Shown one piece after another: positions 43,079 to 51,178 of a stretch of DNA of 64,000 bases. The notes beneath the pieces were generated by a model. It ran no database searches, had not been told where the DNA came from, and worked only from the letters and a program-made list of their open reading frames with translations. The first letter of the stretch is position 1, and every line of letters starts with the position of its first letter. Position numbers and translations under genes: made by a program. Origin of the DNA: Planococcus donghaensis MPA1U2 (GTDB lineage: Bacteria; Bacillota; Bacilli; Bacillales_A; Planococcaceae); contig NZ_AEPB01000038.1 in the NCBI RefSeq assembly GCF_000189395.1, positions 62,001 through 126,000 on the forward strand. The letters are read 5' to 3'.

Positions 43079-43364
43079 ACAAAAAAGCTTTTTGAAAAGC
43101 GAAGCACATCATCTTGCACCAATTTTCCAGGTAGGGAAAGGCGGCGTTAATGATGCAATGCTTGTCCAAATCAAAGAAGCATTAGAAAAGCGTGAATTAG
43201 TAAAAATTAGCATTCTTCAAAACAATGAAGATGGCAAAGAAGAAGTAGCAAAAGCTCTGGCAAAAGGAACAAAATCACAATTGGTTCAATTAATTGGCCA
43301 TACAGTAGTTCTTTACAAACAGTCAGTCAACAATAAACGAATTGAGTTACCGGTTAAAAGATGA
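43065..43364 (+). CDS. yhbY: Ribosome assembly RNA-binding protein YhbY (YqeI, CRM domain)
   Basis: 99 aa consisting of one CRM domain, with the GxxG loop in QVGKGGVNDAM. It is linked to 50S precursor binding in other bacteria. ATG 43065 with AGGAGGCACT upstream inside aroE. Overlaps aroE by 14 bp and nadD by 4 bp. Confidence 0.93.
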   Translation: MLTTKQKSFLKSEAHHLAPIFQVGKGGVNDAMLVQIKEALEKRELVKISILQNNEDGKEEVAKALAKGTKSQLVQLIGHTVVLYKQSVNNKRIELPVKR

Positions 43365-43948
43365 GAAAAGTAGGGATATTAGGCGGAACATTTAATCCTC
43401 CTCATCTCGGCCACTTAATTATGGCGAATGAATCGCTTTTTGAAGCAGGATTAGATGAAGTTCGCTTTATGCCCAATTATATTGCGCCTCATAAAGACGT
43501 TGCAGGTGCTAGTGCCGAGCAGCGTCTAGCAATGACCAAGTTGGCAATTTCGGATCATCCTCAGTTTAAAGTGGAAGATTTCGAGATTAAAAACGGTGGT
43601 GTTTCTTATTCGTTTGATACATTAACCAAATTGATCGAAAAAGAACCTGATGTGGAGTTTTATTTCATTATCGGAGGAGATATGATAGAAGGCTTAGCCA
43701 CTTGGCATCGAATTGATGAGTTAGTCAAGTTGATTCGCTTTATCGGTGTTAGTCGTCCGGGTTATGATAGGGAGACACCTTATCCGGTAATGATGATTCG
43801 TTCACCAGAATTATTGTTATCTTCTACGATGTTGAGAGAACGTGCCGCTGCCAATCGGTCACTTATATATTTAGTTCCCGAAAAAGTGGAAGCTTATATT
43901 CGAAAGGAGCGCTTATATGGATCACAGCCAAATGCTTCAGATAGTTAA
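43361..43948 (+). CDS. nadD: Nicotinate-nucleotide adenylyltransferase
   Basis: 195 aa. Nucleotidyl transferase motif GGTFNPPHLGH (8-18) and SSTMLRER near the C-terminus. Makes deamido-NAD, upstream of NAD. It is in the same window as niaR but not next to it. Overlaps yqeK by 32 bp, an unusually long but intact overlap. Confidence 0.96.
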   Translation: MRKVGILGGTFNPPHLGHLIMANESLFEAGLDEVRFMPNYIAPHKDVAGASAEQRLAMTKLAISDHPQFKVEDFEIKNGGVSYSFDTLTKLIEKEPDVEFYFIIGGDMIEGLATWHRIDELVKLIRFIGVSRPGYDRETPYPVMMIRSPELLLSSTMLRERAAANRSLIYLVPEKVEAYIRKERLYGSQPNASDS

Positions 43949-44492
43949 AGAACGGCTTCCTGAAAAACGGTATACGCATGTGTTAGGTGTAGTAGAGACG
44001 GCTGTTGACTTGGCTAAGAAATTTAACGTTTCCGAGACCAAAGCAAAAACTGCTGCGATCTTGCATGATGTGGCGAAATTTTCAGATCGAGACTGGATGA
44101 AATCCATTATTGTTTCTGAAAACATGGATCCATTGTTGCTCGAATATCATGCAGAACTTTGGCATGCTCCTGTAGGTGCTTATTTATCAAAAACAGAATT
44201 TGGGGTCGAAGATGAAGATGTATTGAATGCGATCCGTTATCACACAACAGGACGAGAAAATATGTCTGATTTGGAAAAAGTCGTCTATATTGCAGACTTA
44301 GTCGAACCTAACCGTAAATTTTCAGGTGTTGAAGAATTGCGACAATTAAAAGAACAAGGATTGGATGTTATGATGGAAGCCTCGGTCAAACATTCTATCG
44401 AATTTTTAGAATCGAAAAATCAACCGGTATTTCCGGATTCACTGAAGTGTTTTAATAGCTTCGTGCAACAGAAAGGGAAAGTGAAAGAATGA
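43917..44492 (+). CDS. yqeK: HD-domain hydrolase YqeK (Ap4A hydrolase)
   Basis: 191 aa. Metal-binding HD pattern: H in YTHVLGVVE, HD in LHDVAKFSD, later H in WHAPVGAYL and RYHTTGRENM, D in YIADLVEPNR. YqeK enzymes split diadenosine tetraphosphate into two ADP. AAAGGAGCGC precedes ATG 43917. Overlaps nadD by 32 bp and rsfS by 4 bp. Confidence 0.94.
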   Translation: MDHSQMLQIVKERLPEKRYTHVLGVVETAVDLAKKFNVSETKAKTAAILHDVAKFSDRDWMKSIIVSENMDPLLLEYHAELWHAPVGAYLSKTEFGVEDEDVLNAIRYHTTGRENMSDLEKVVYIADLVEPNRKFSGVEELRQLKEQGLDVMMEASVKHSIEFLESKNQPVFPDSLKCFNSFVQQKGKVKE

Positions 44493-44827
44493 CAAAAGAA
44501 ACTTTACTACAAGTAGCGTATAACGCAGCAGAAGATAAAAAAGCAGAAGATATCGTTGTTTTGAACATGGAGGGAATTTCGTTGCTAGCTGACTATTTTG
44601 TTATCTGCACAGGAAATTCTGATCGCCAAGTTCAATCAATCGCAAAAGAAATTATGGACAAAGCACATGAAGAAGGTCACGAAGTGAAAAGCGTCGAAGG
44701 ATTTGACTCTGCACGTTGGGTATTAGTAGATCTTGGTGACGTTGTTGCTCATGTTTTCCATAAAGATGAACGCTCGTATTATAACCTTGAACGTCTGTGG
44801 AGAGAAGCTCCGCAAATGGAAATATGA
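44489..44827 (+). CDS. rsfS: Ribosome silencing factor RsfS
   Basis: 112 aa, family-typical length, with VVLNMEGISLLADYFVICTG and the C-terminal YYNLERLW motif. It binds L14 and blocks joining of subunits in starvation. Overlaps yqeK by 4 bp; its TGA overlaps the ATG of the next gene. Confidence 0.96.
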   Translation: MTKETLLQVAYNAAEDKKAEDIVVLNMEGISLLADYFVICTGNSDRQVQSIAKEIMDKAHEEGHEVKSVEGFDSARWVLVDLGDVVAHVFHKDERSYYNLERLWREAPQMEI

Positions 44828-45546
44828 ACTACGGAAAATTTGCCGCAGTCTATGATGGACTGATGGAAGATATTCCTTACGAACTGTATGTGGAATGGGT
44901 CGCTTCCCATGTTGCCTCTGGCAAATTGCTGGATGTGGCGTGTGGAACTGGCACATTGTCACAACTTTTTGCTGAATTGGGCTATGACGTAACAGCGAGT
45001 GACTTGTCTGAAGATATGTTGACGATGGCTAATCAACGGTTCCAAAAAGCGAATCAGGCAATCCCAGTGCTGCAATTGTCCATGGATAATTTAGAAGGGT
45101 TAACTGGTTTTGATATTGTCACAATCGCAATAGACTCTCTTAATTATTTGCAAAGCGAAGAACAAGTTCAGCAAACGTTTAAAGAAATTTATAGCGCTTT
45201 AAATCCAGGAGGTCATTTTTTCTTTGATGTCCATTCTGTTTTTAAAGTAGATACTGTTTTTATGGACAGTCCATTTGTCTATGATGCTGAAGAGATTGCG
45301 TATATTTGGCATACAGAGCCAGGTCAAGCCTCGCATAGCGTCATTCACGATATGACTTTTTTTGTGCGTCAAAATGACTTGTTCGAGCGCTTTGAAGAAA
45401 CGCACGAACAACGAACTTTCTCAGTTGAGACATACAAAAAATGGCTAGAAGCTGCTGGATTTTCTGTAGAATCTGTGACCGCTGATTTTACAAGTCAGTC
45501 TCCTGATGATGAAAGTGAACGTGTTTTCTTTTACGCCAAAAAATGA
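44824..45546 (+). CDS. yqeM: Class I SAM-dependent methyltransferase (YqeM-like)
   Basis: 240 aa. Motif I LLDVACGTGTLSQ, acidic ASDLSEDM, and motif IV DIVTIAIDSLNYL are present; substrate unknown. The ATG overlaps the rsfS stop (ATGA), matching the B. subtilis order rsfS-yqeM-comER/comEA. A terminator follows, so it closes the cluster. Confidence 0.9.
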   Translation: MNYGKFAAVYDGLMEDIPYELYVEWVASHVASGKLLDVACGTGTLSQLFAELGYDVTASDLSEDMLTMANQRFQKANQAIPVLQLSMDNLEGLTGFDIVTIAIDSLNYLQSEEQVQQTFKEIYSALNPGGHFFFDVHSVFKVDTVFMDSPFVYDAEEIAYIWHTEPGQASHSVIHDMTFFVRQNDLFERFEETHEQRTFSVETYKKWLEAAGFSVESVTADFTSQSPDDESERVFFYAKK

Positions 45547-45550
45547 ACAA

Positions 45551-45578
45551 AACCATCTGCATCTTGCAGGTGGTTTTT
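45551..45578 (+). terminator. Terminator after yqeM
   Basis: AACCATCTGC (45551-45560), loop ATCTT, GCAGGTGGTT (45566-45575), then T-rich. Confidence 0.9.
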
Positions 45579-45591
45579 GTTTGTAAAAAAA

Positions 45592-45621
45592 TAGACAAGC
45601 GCATTTCAATTATTATATAAT
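45592..45621 (+). promoter_or_regulatory. Promoter for comEA
   Basis: TAGACA (45592-45597), 18-bp spacer, TATAAT (45616-45621). No clear ComK box pair was seen. Confidence 0.65.
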
Positions 45622-45668
45622 TCAAACAGCTTCTATTTAATTGCCTTCTGAAGAAACGAGGAATGCAA

Positions 45669-46289
45669 GTGAAACTTTCCGAGCTTCAGAACAAGCCTGT
45701 ATGGTTCCTGATCCCCACAGTTGCCATTGCGCTGCTTTTGATTTATTTATTGTTTCCTCAACAACAAGAGTCATCTCCAGCTACTGCTCTCGAATTAATC
45801 AACGCTGAATCCCCTCAGCAGACAGAAACCCCAATAGTCGAAATGCCCGAAACAGCAGAACCTTTAATGATTGATGTAAAAGGCCAAGTAAATAAGCCAG
45901 GTGTCTATGCGCTTGAAGCAGGATCCCGCATGCAAGACGCTATTCAAGCAGCGGGAGGTTTTACCCCAGAAGCGGATAGTCGTGCGATTAATTTGGCGCA
46001 AATTGTCGTAGACGAAACCAGTCTTTACGTACCAGCGACTGGAGAAGAGGAAGTTGTTCCAATATCTCCTCAGACTGTCACAGCTAGTGGTGGTGGCTTG
46101 ATAAATATCAACCAAGCAACAGAGGCGGAGTTGATGGAACTCCCTGGCATAGGCCCTTCTAAAGCCGCTGCGATTCTTGCTTATAGAGATGAGATAGGGA
46201 AATTTAATGCGCCAGAACAATTAAAAGAAGTAACGGGTATTGGCGATAAAACATTTGAAAAACTGCAAGATCTAATCGTCGCAAAATAA
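45669..46289 (+). CDS. comEA: Competence DNA receptor ComEA
   Basis: 206 aa. One membrane helix (about 10-29), a Ser/Pro/Glu-rich linker, an SLBB domain (about 63-118, VKGQVNKPGVYAL), and a C-terminal pair of helix-hairpin-helix motifs (about 143-206) with INQATEAELMELPGIG that binds incoming double-stranded DNA. GTG 45669 is preferred as start (AACGAGG 7 bp upstream); ATG 45663 overlaps that site. The reader gene comER, found before comEA in B. subtilis, is not here. Confidence 0.94.
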   Translation: MKLSELQNKPVWFLIPTVAIALLLIYLLFPQQQESSPATALELINAESPQQTETPIVEMPETAEPLMIDVKGQVNKPGVYALEAGSRMQDAIQAAGGFTPEADSRAINLAQIVVDETSLYVPATGEEEVVPISPQTVTASGGGLININQATEAELMELPGIGPSKAAAILAYRDEIGKFNAPEQLKEVTGIGDKTFEKLQDLIVAK

Positions 46290-46310
46290 AAAGAACATGC
46301 TAAAAGGCAG

Positions 46311-46338
46311 TTGACGAAAATGCCTCCTCTGCTACACT
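46311..46338 (+). promoter_or_regulatory. Possible internal promoter for comEB
   Basis: TTGACG (46311-46316), 16-bp spacer, TACACT (46333-46338), 32 bp before the comEB ATG. Confidence 0.5.
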
Positions 46339-46364
46339 TATTTTAACTAAACAAGCAGGAGGCA
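46321..46364 (+). promoter_or_regulatory. Hairpin that buries the comEB ribosome binding site
   Basis: TGCCTCCTCTGCT (46321-46333) pairs with AGCAGGAGGCA (46354-46364) over 11 bp with a two-base bulge. The AGGAGG used by comEB (46357-46362) is wholly inside the 3' arm. There is no T tract, so it is not a terminator. Confidence 0.7.
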
Positions 46365-46369
46365 ATTAA

Positions 46370-46942
46370 ATGAAGCGAATAACTTGGGATCAATTTTTTA
46401 TGGCACAAAGCCATTTGCTCGCACTTAGAAGCACTTGTACACGGCTTGCTGTCGGTGCAACGATTGTACGCGATCGGAGAATCATGGCTGGAGGCTATAA
46501 TGGATCAATTTCAGGCGGAGACCATTGTATCGATAAAGGCTGTTATGTTGTCGATGGACATTGTGTGCGAACCATTCATGCAGAAATGAATGCGTTATTG
46601 CAATGTTCAAAGTACGGCGTCAGTGTCAATGGAGCTGATATGTATGTAAGTCATTTTCCTTGCCTGCAATGCACCAAGTCAATTATCCAAGCAGGAATTG
46701 CCCGACTCTATTATGCCTCTGATTACAAAAATCACGAGTATGCGATCGAATTATTAGAACAAGCTGGAGTAGAAGTAGTGCAAGTCATGTTTGATGAGCG
46801 AAAGATTGATTTTTTAAGTGTTGAAAAATCAGCTCTTTATATCGAACTGCTTGAAAAATTGCGTGAAAAAGGTGGAAGCGAAGAAGAATTGGCCCATTAT
46901 AGTGAACGGGTGAATGAATTATTCGGAGAAATCGAAGTATAA
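46370..46942 (+). CDS. comEB: ComE operon protein 2, dCMP deaminase family
   Basis: 190 aa. Zinc-binding HAEMNAL and PCLQC motifs of cytidine/deoxycytidylate deaminases are intact. It probably deaminates dCMP to dUMP; its link with DNA uptake is mainly its operon. AGGAGG is 7 bp before the ATG and can be masked by a hairpin. comEC follows with no clear ribosome binding site at the first ATG. Confidence 0.93.
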   Translation: MKRITWDQFFMAQSHLLALRSTCTRLAVGATIVRDRRIMAGGYNGSISGGDHCIDKGCYVVDGHCVRTIHAEMNALLQCSKYGVSVNGADMYVSHFPCLQCTKSIIQAGIARLYYASDYKNHEYAIELLEQAGVEVVQVMFDERKIDFLSVEKSALYIELLEKLREKGGSEEELAHYSERVNELFGEIEV

Positions 46943-46980
46943 CAACAAGTCTTCTTCTCTACGTAGCAGTAGCTACGATT

Positions 46981-49215
46981 ATGGCTACATATGCAGCGCA
47001 TGAAACAGCGGTTCAACTCGTGTTCATGGCGCTGCTTTTTAGTTGGATGTATTGGAAAAAAGAAAAATGGACATTTATTGTCCTAACTTTTCTATTTGTT
47101 TGTGGCGTTTATATCGTACAGGATTTGCGTGGTAACGATATCGTTGATACTTCACAGCCTTATTCAGGAGAACTTGTTTTTCGTACGGGTACTGTAATTG
47201 ATGGCGATAGCCTTAGAGGATTTGCTAGATTACAAGATGGAACAATCGTTTATGCTCGTTTTCGATTAACATCGAACGAGCAAAAGCTTCATATGGAACG
47301 GTTAGTGAGTAATTCTAAATTTATAGTGACTGGTGTTTTTGAAGAAGCTACACCGCCTTCTCACCGCTATTCTTTTAATATGACTCATTATTTACGTCAT
47401 AATGGAGCAGCTTCAATGTTAAGAGTTGAGTCGATCAATGGCGTAACGGAAAACAAAACGTGGTTAAATCACTTATTAAAAAGAAGAGATATAGTGAAAC
47501 GGCATATTCGCAAATATTTTCCGGAAAGCTTGGCAGCAGAAGCGGAAGCGTTATTAATTGGAGAGCGCGAAAATATGGAGCCAGAAGATCGGCGCATACA
47601 CCAAACACTCGGGATTTCTCATTTGTTCGCGATTTCGGGTTTACATGTAGGTATTGCCTCGGGATTGTTATACGTTGTTCTTATACGATTGCATATTCGA
47701 AAAGAGTCAGCGTTAGTCATTTTATTGCTCGTTTTACCTTTATATGCAGTAATTGCAGGTGGAGCTCCGTCTGTTTGGCGAGCGGTTGGCATGGTAGTCA
47801 TTGTCACAAGTGGGAAACTCATGAACATTAAGTTTTCACTTGCGAATATTATGTTAACTAGTATGTTGATTTTTGTTTTATGGGATCCATATGCCATGTA
47901 TAAAATTGGTTTTCAGTTGTCGTATGGAGCAACATTTGGCATTATTTATTCGTTAAATATGTTGCGTACGATACAATCACCGATAAAAGCAGGATTTGTC
48001 ATTACATTTATCTCCCAAGTAACATTGTATCCGTTATTGCTGTTTCATTTTTATGAGTTGTCATTATCCGCATTTGTCGTCAATAGCTTATTTGTTCCGC
48101 TATTTACTGTAGTTATTTTGCCGGCAAATTTCTTGTTGTTGTGTTTAACTGCTGTTTTTCTACCAGCAGCAAACTTTGTTTTTTATTTCTATGAACCGCT
48201 ACGTCAACAAGTTGATGTGTTAATGAATGGATTGGCGAGCTTACCGTATCAATTGTGGGTGCCGGGAAAACCCGGGCTCGGGATATTCGTCTTGTTGATG
48301 AGCAGTGTTTACTTTTTTTATTGTGCTGTTGAACGCAAGTTTCGCTGGCGGTATTTGCTGATTTTAATAGTGCCAGCATTGTTATTTACGTTAATGCCAT
48401 ATATGGATCCGAGATTAAAAGTAACTTTTTTAGATGTGGGACAAGGCGATAGTGCAGTTATTGAATTGCCTTACCGTCAAGCTGTTTACTTAATAGATAG
48501 TGGAGGCTTGCTTCGATTTGATGTTGAAGCTTTTAAAGAAAAAAAGCGACCATATGAAATTGGTCGACAAATTGTAGCACCTTATTTAAAAGGCCAAGGC
48601 ATTTCATCGCTGGATGCTTTGATTCTTTCGCATCCCGACGCAGATCATGCAGAAGGAGCAGAAGAAATTTTCGAGTTGTTTCAAGTGGAAGAGCTGCATT
48701 TAACACCGGGGTCTGCGTCAAATACTTTAATGCGGGAACTTGCACCGTTCACCGCAGAAGCAGAAGTAGTATTCCCAGCCGCTGGATCTAATTGGCACAT
48801 AGGCAGAACCGATTTTGTTTATTTGTCGCCGAATGATACAAACTATGAAGGCAATAACGATTCACTCGTACTTTTGATGAAAACCGAGAACTATCGTGTC
48901 TTGTTTACAGGAGATTTAGAAGCTGAAGGGGAAAAAGATTTGTTAGAGTCGTTTAGCGGAGAACTCGCGGGACTGACTGTGCTGAAAGTGGGACATCATG
49001 GCAGTAAAACATCTAGCAGTGAAGAATTTTTATCAGTACTTTCTCCGCAATTATCCATTTTCTCAACAGGGAAAGACAACCGTTATGGTCATCCAAGTCC
49101 AGAAGTAATCGAGCGGTATAACAAATTAAAGCTAAAAACTTTAAATACTGCAGACAATGGCAGCATTATGTTGCTGTATGATAAAAATGGAATTCAACTT
49201 GAAACCATGCGCTAG
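46981..49215 (+). CDS. comEC: Competence DNA channel protein ComEC
   Basis: At least 744 aa. N-terminal hydrophobic helices, an OB/DUF4131 part (about 50-150), the Competence domain with many membrane helices (about 200-455, beginning near HLFAISGLHVG), and a C-terminal metallo-beta-lactamase-like domain with FLDVGQGDS (about 480) and SHPDADH (about 550), which may degrade one DNA strand. It carries single-stranded DNA across the membrane. The start is uncertain: ATG 46981 lacks a ribosome binding site, and the frame is open upstream to 46918 with a hydrophobic stretch but no ATG, GTG or TTG. Confidence 0.92.
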   Translation: MATYAAHETAVQLVFMALLFSWMYWKKEKWTFIVLTFLFVCGVYIVQDLRGNDIVDTSQPYSGELVFRTGTVIDGDSLRGFARLQDGTIVYARFRLTSNEQKLHMERLVSNSKFIVTGVFEEATPPSHRYSFNMTHYLRHNGAASMLRVESINGVTENKTWLNHLLKRRDIVKRHIRKYFPESLAAEAEALLIGERENMEPEDRRIHQTLGISHLFAISGLHVGIASGLLYVVLIRLHIRKESALVILLLVLPLYAVIAGGAPSVWRAVGMVVIVTSGKLMNIKFSLANIMLTSMLIFVLWDPYAMYKIGFQLSYGATFGIIYSLNMLRTIQSPIKAGFVITFISQVTLYPLLLFHFYELSLSAFVVNSLFVPLFTVVILPANFLLLCLTAVFLPAANFVFYFYEPLRQQVDVLMNGLASLPYQLWVPGKPGLGIFVLLMSSVYFFYCAVERKFRWRYLLILIVPALLFTLMPYMDPRLKVTFLDVGQGDSAVIELPYRQAVYLIDSGGLLRFDVEAFKEKKRPYEIGRQIVAPYLKGQGISSLDALILSHPDADHAEGAEEIFELFQVEELHLTPGSASNTLMRELAPFTAEAEVVFPAAGSNWHIGRTDFVYLSPNDTNYEGNNDSLVLLMKTENYRVLFTGDLEAEGEKDLLESFSGELAGLTVLKVGHHGSKTSSSEEFLSVLSPQLSIFSTGKDNRYGHPSPEVIERYNKLKLKTLNTADNGSIMLLYDKNGIQLETMR

Positions 49216-49225
49216 GACAAAAGAA

Positions 49226-49280
49226 AAGCGGAAGCGCACGTGTAGCTCTGACGGGCATAAGACAGACCGGTGAAGCGCAC
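49226..49280. repeat. Degenerate interspersed repeat after comEC
   Basis: AAGCGGAAGCGCAC, then CTGACGGGCATAAGACAGACCGGTGAAGCGCAC in broken form. This resembles the GCGGAAGCGC ... GGCATAAGAC repeat common in Bacillaceae intergenic DNA. No coding potential. Confidence 0.6.
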
Positions 49281-49296
49281 AGATTCATTACAAAAT

Positions 49297-49336
49297 AAAA
49301 AAAGGTTCGGGTTATAAAAAACCTGAACCTTTTTTT
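49297..49336. terminator. Bidirectional terminator between comEC and yqzM
   Basis: AAAAAAAGGTTCGGGTT (49297-49313) with AACCTGAACCTTTTTTT (from 49320); T runs on both strands. Confidence 0.92.
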
Positions 49337-49343
49337 GATTTAA

Positions 49344-49478
49344 TTACCGCGCAGCGAACTGTACAAGTCCAGCGATGATAAAGATAAGGGCGAAAAATCC
49401 AAAGGATACGACGAAGCCCATTCCCGCGTCGATTGCATCGTTACGTTTGGACTGTACATTCTGTTCAAATTCATTCAT
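49344..49478 (-). CDS. yqzM: YqzM family small membrane protein
   Basis: 44 aa: MNEFEQNVQSKRNDAIDAG, then a hydrophobic helix (about 22-40) and a short end FAAR. Length, sequence and position between comEC and holA match B. subtilis yqzM. GGAGGG on the minus strand lies 7 bp before ATG 49478. Function unknown; topology suggests a single membrane helix. Confidence 0.88.
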   Translation of the reverse strand: MNEFEQNVQSKRNDAIDAGMGFVVSFGFFALIFIIAGLVQFAAR

Positions 49479-49635
49479 TGAAATCCCTCCTAATTCCTTA
49501 TAATTATAAGCGAAGACTCACCAAAAATCTAGATTGAAGTAAACTTATACGGATGAATTTTCGCACCGACACATAACTGTCAAATACACAAAGGGGTGAA
49601 AATCCGATATAGTAGAGAGAGGGGAGGCTGATAAG

Positions 49636-50664
49636 ATGATTACTTCCGTGTGGAAATCCATACGCAGCGGACAAATAGACCCTGTTTATCTCATTGTAGG
49701 AACAGAAAGCTATTTTATTGAAAAAACCTTAGACTTGTTAAAAGATAAATTGACGGTAGATGGCGAACTAGAGCTGACGTTTTTTGATTTAGATGAAGTG
49801 CCAGTAGAACACGTGATTGATGAAGCAGATACGTTTCCATTTTTTAGCGATCGCAAGTTGATCATTGCTCGCAATGCATCGTTTTTAAAAGCTGCAGAAC
49901 GTGGCAAAGAAAAAATTAACCACGATTTAAAAGCGTTAGAAGCGTGGCTTGAACATCCGCCAAGCAGTTCAGTGACAATTTTTGTGGCACCTTATGAAAA
50001 ATTAGACGAACGTAAAAAAGTAACCAAGCAAATGAAACAACATACCGTATTGATCGAAGCGAAATCGTTGCAAGCAAATGATTTGGAAACGTGGTTAATG
50101 CACGAAGCGAAGAATTTTGGCAAAGGCATCGGGATAAAAGCCGCGCAACGATTAATGGAGATGGCCGGTACGAATTTAACGTTACTTTCTTCAGAAATCG
50201 AAAAGATGTCTTTATACCTCGGATCTTCTGATGAAGATATTACAGTAGAGCTTGTAGAACAAATGACGGCGCGAACACTGGAACAAGATGCATTTAAAAT
50301 GCTTCAGGCGTATTTAGATGGCAATGTTAGTGAAGCGCTCAGCGTCTATTACGATTTACTGCGTCAAAAAGAAGAGCCGGTGGCGTTAACGGCATTACTA
50401 GCTTCTCAAATTCGTTTTATGATTCAAGTTTATTATTTGCAGAAAAAAGGTTATCACGCACAGCAAATTTCAAAACAATTAAAAGCCCATCCATACCGGG
50501 TCAAGTTATTGGTTGAAAAGCGTCAGCAAATTTCTGAAAAACGATTGCTTTTAGTGTTAGGTGATTTGGCGGACATCGATTTGCAACTAAAAACATTAAG
50601 TGGCAATCGCGACCGCATACTGGAATTTTTCTTAATGAAACGTGCAGGCCAAAAAAAGCAATAA
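49636..50664 (+). CDS. holA: DNA polymerase III subunit delta
   Basis: 342 aa. The clamp-loader delta subunit opens the sliding clamp. N-terminal PVYLIVGTESYFIEKT, the middle AAA-like region, and the C-terminal collar domain with LSGNRDRILEFFLM fit the family. GAGGGGAGGC precedes the ATG. A bidirectional terminator separates it from convergent rpsT. Confidence 0.94.
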   Translation: MITSVWKSIRSGQIDPVYLIVGTESYFIEKTLDLLKDKLTVDGELELTFFDLDEVPVEHVIDEADTFPFFSDRKLIIARNASFLKAAERGKEKINHDLKALEAWLEHPPSSSVTIFVAPYEKLDERKKVTKQMKQHTVLIEAKSLQANDLETWLMHEAKNFGKGIGIKAAQRLMEMAGTNLTLLSSEIEKMSLYLGSSDEDITVELVEQMTARTLEQDAFKMLQAYLDGNVSEALSVYYDLLRQKEEPVALTALLASQIRFMIQVYYLQKKGYHAQQISKQLKAHPYRVKLLVEKRQQISEKRLLLVLGDLADIDLQLKTLSGNRDRILEFFLMKRAGQKKQ

Positions 50665-50671
50665 CTATAGC

Positions 50672-50705
50672 AAAAAGCCGGCTCCTCTAGAGGAACCGGC
50701 TTTTT
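50672..50705. terminator. Bidirectional terminator between holA and rpsT
   Basis: AAAAAGCCGGCTCCT (50672-50686) with AGGAACCGGCTTTTT (50691-50705). One C-A mismatch on the plus strand is a G-T pair on the minus strand, so pairing is better for rpsT. Confidence 0.92.
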
Positions 50706-50711
50706 AATGTG

Positions 50712-50963
50712 TTACGCTTGTTGTTTCATCAAGCGAGATTTTTTACGAGCTGCAGTGTTTTTGTGGATCAAGCCTTTAGAAGCTGCTTTTTCCACCTGTT
50801 GGATCGCCACTTTTACAGTATCGTTAGCGTTATCGTCTTTGTTAGTCAAAGCTGTTTCAGCTTTCTTAATAGAAGAACGCATTGCTGATTTCACATGTGA
50901 GTTTTGAGCGTTTTTAGTGTCGTTCGTGCGCACACGTTTGATTGCAGATTTAATGTTTGGCAT
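50712..50963 (-). CDS. rpsT: 30S ribosomal protein S20
   Basis: 83 aa, basic, opening MPNIKSAIKRVRTND and ending HKNTAARKKSRLMKQ, the standard S20 pattern. It binds 16S rRNA early in assembly. ATG 50963 has GGAGGTGA upstream on the minus strand. In B. subtilis gpr and spoIIP lie between rpsT and lepA; neither is here. Confidence 0.97.
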   Translation of the reverse strand: MPNIKSAIKRVRTNDTKNAQNSHVKSAMRSSIKKAETALTNKDDNANDTVKVAIQQVEKAASKGLIHKNTAARKKSRLMKQQA

Positions 50964-51120
50964 GTATTTCACCTCCTAGACAATATGGAAGAGCGGAAAT
51001 CATCCCAACTCTTTAATGTCTCTATACAACATGAGTTATTTTATCAAATCAGCGACAGGAATGCAATAGTTACGTGCAAAGAAGTTTGCCTTGACAGTGA
51101 AATGATTTCACGGGCTTTCA

Positions 51121-51149
51121 TTGCTCAATGTTAGCTGTACTGCTATAAT
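51121..51149 (+). promoter_or_regulatory. Promoter for lepA
   Basis: TTGCTC (51121-51126), 17-bp spacer, TATAAT (51144-51149) with an extended TGC before it. Confidence 0.75.
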
Positions 51150-51178
51150 TCATAGTAGTTTATATAGGAGTGAAGAGA

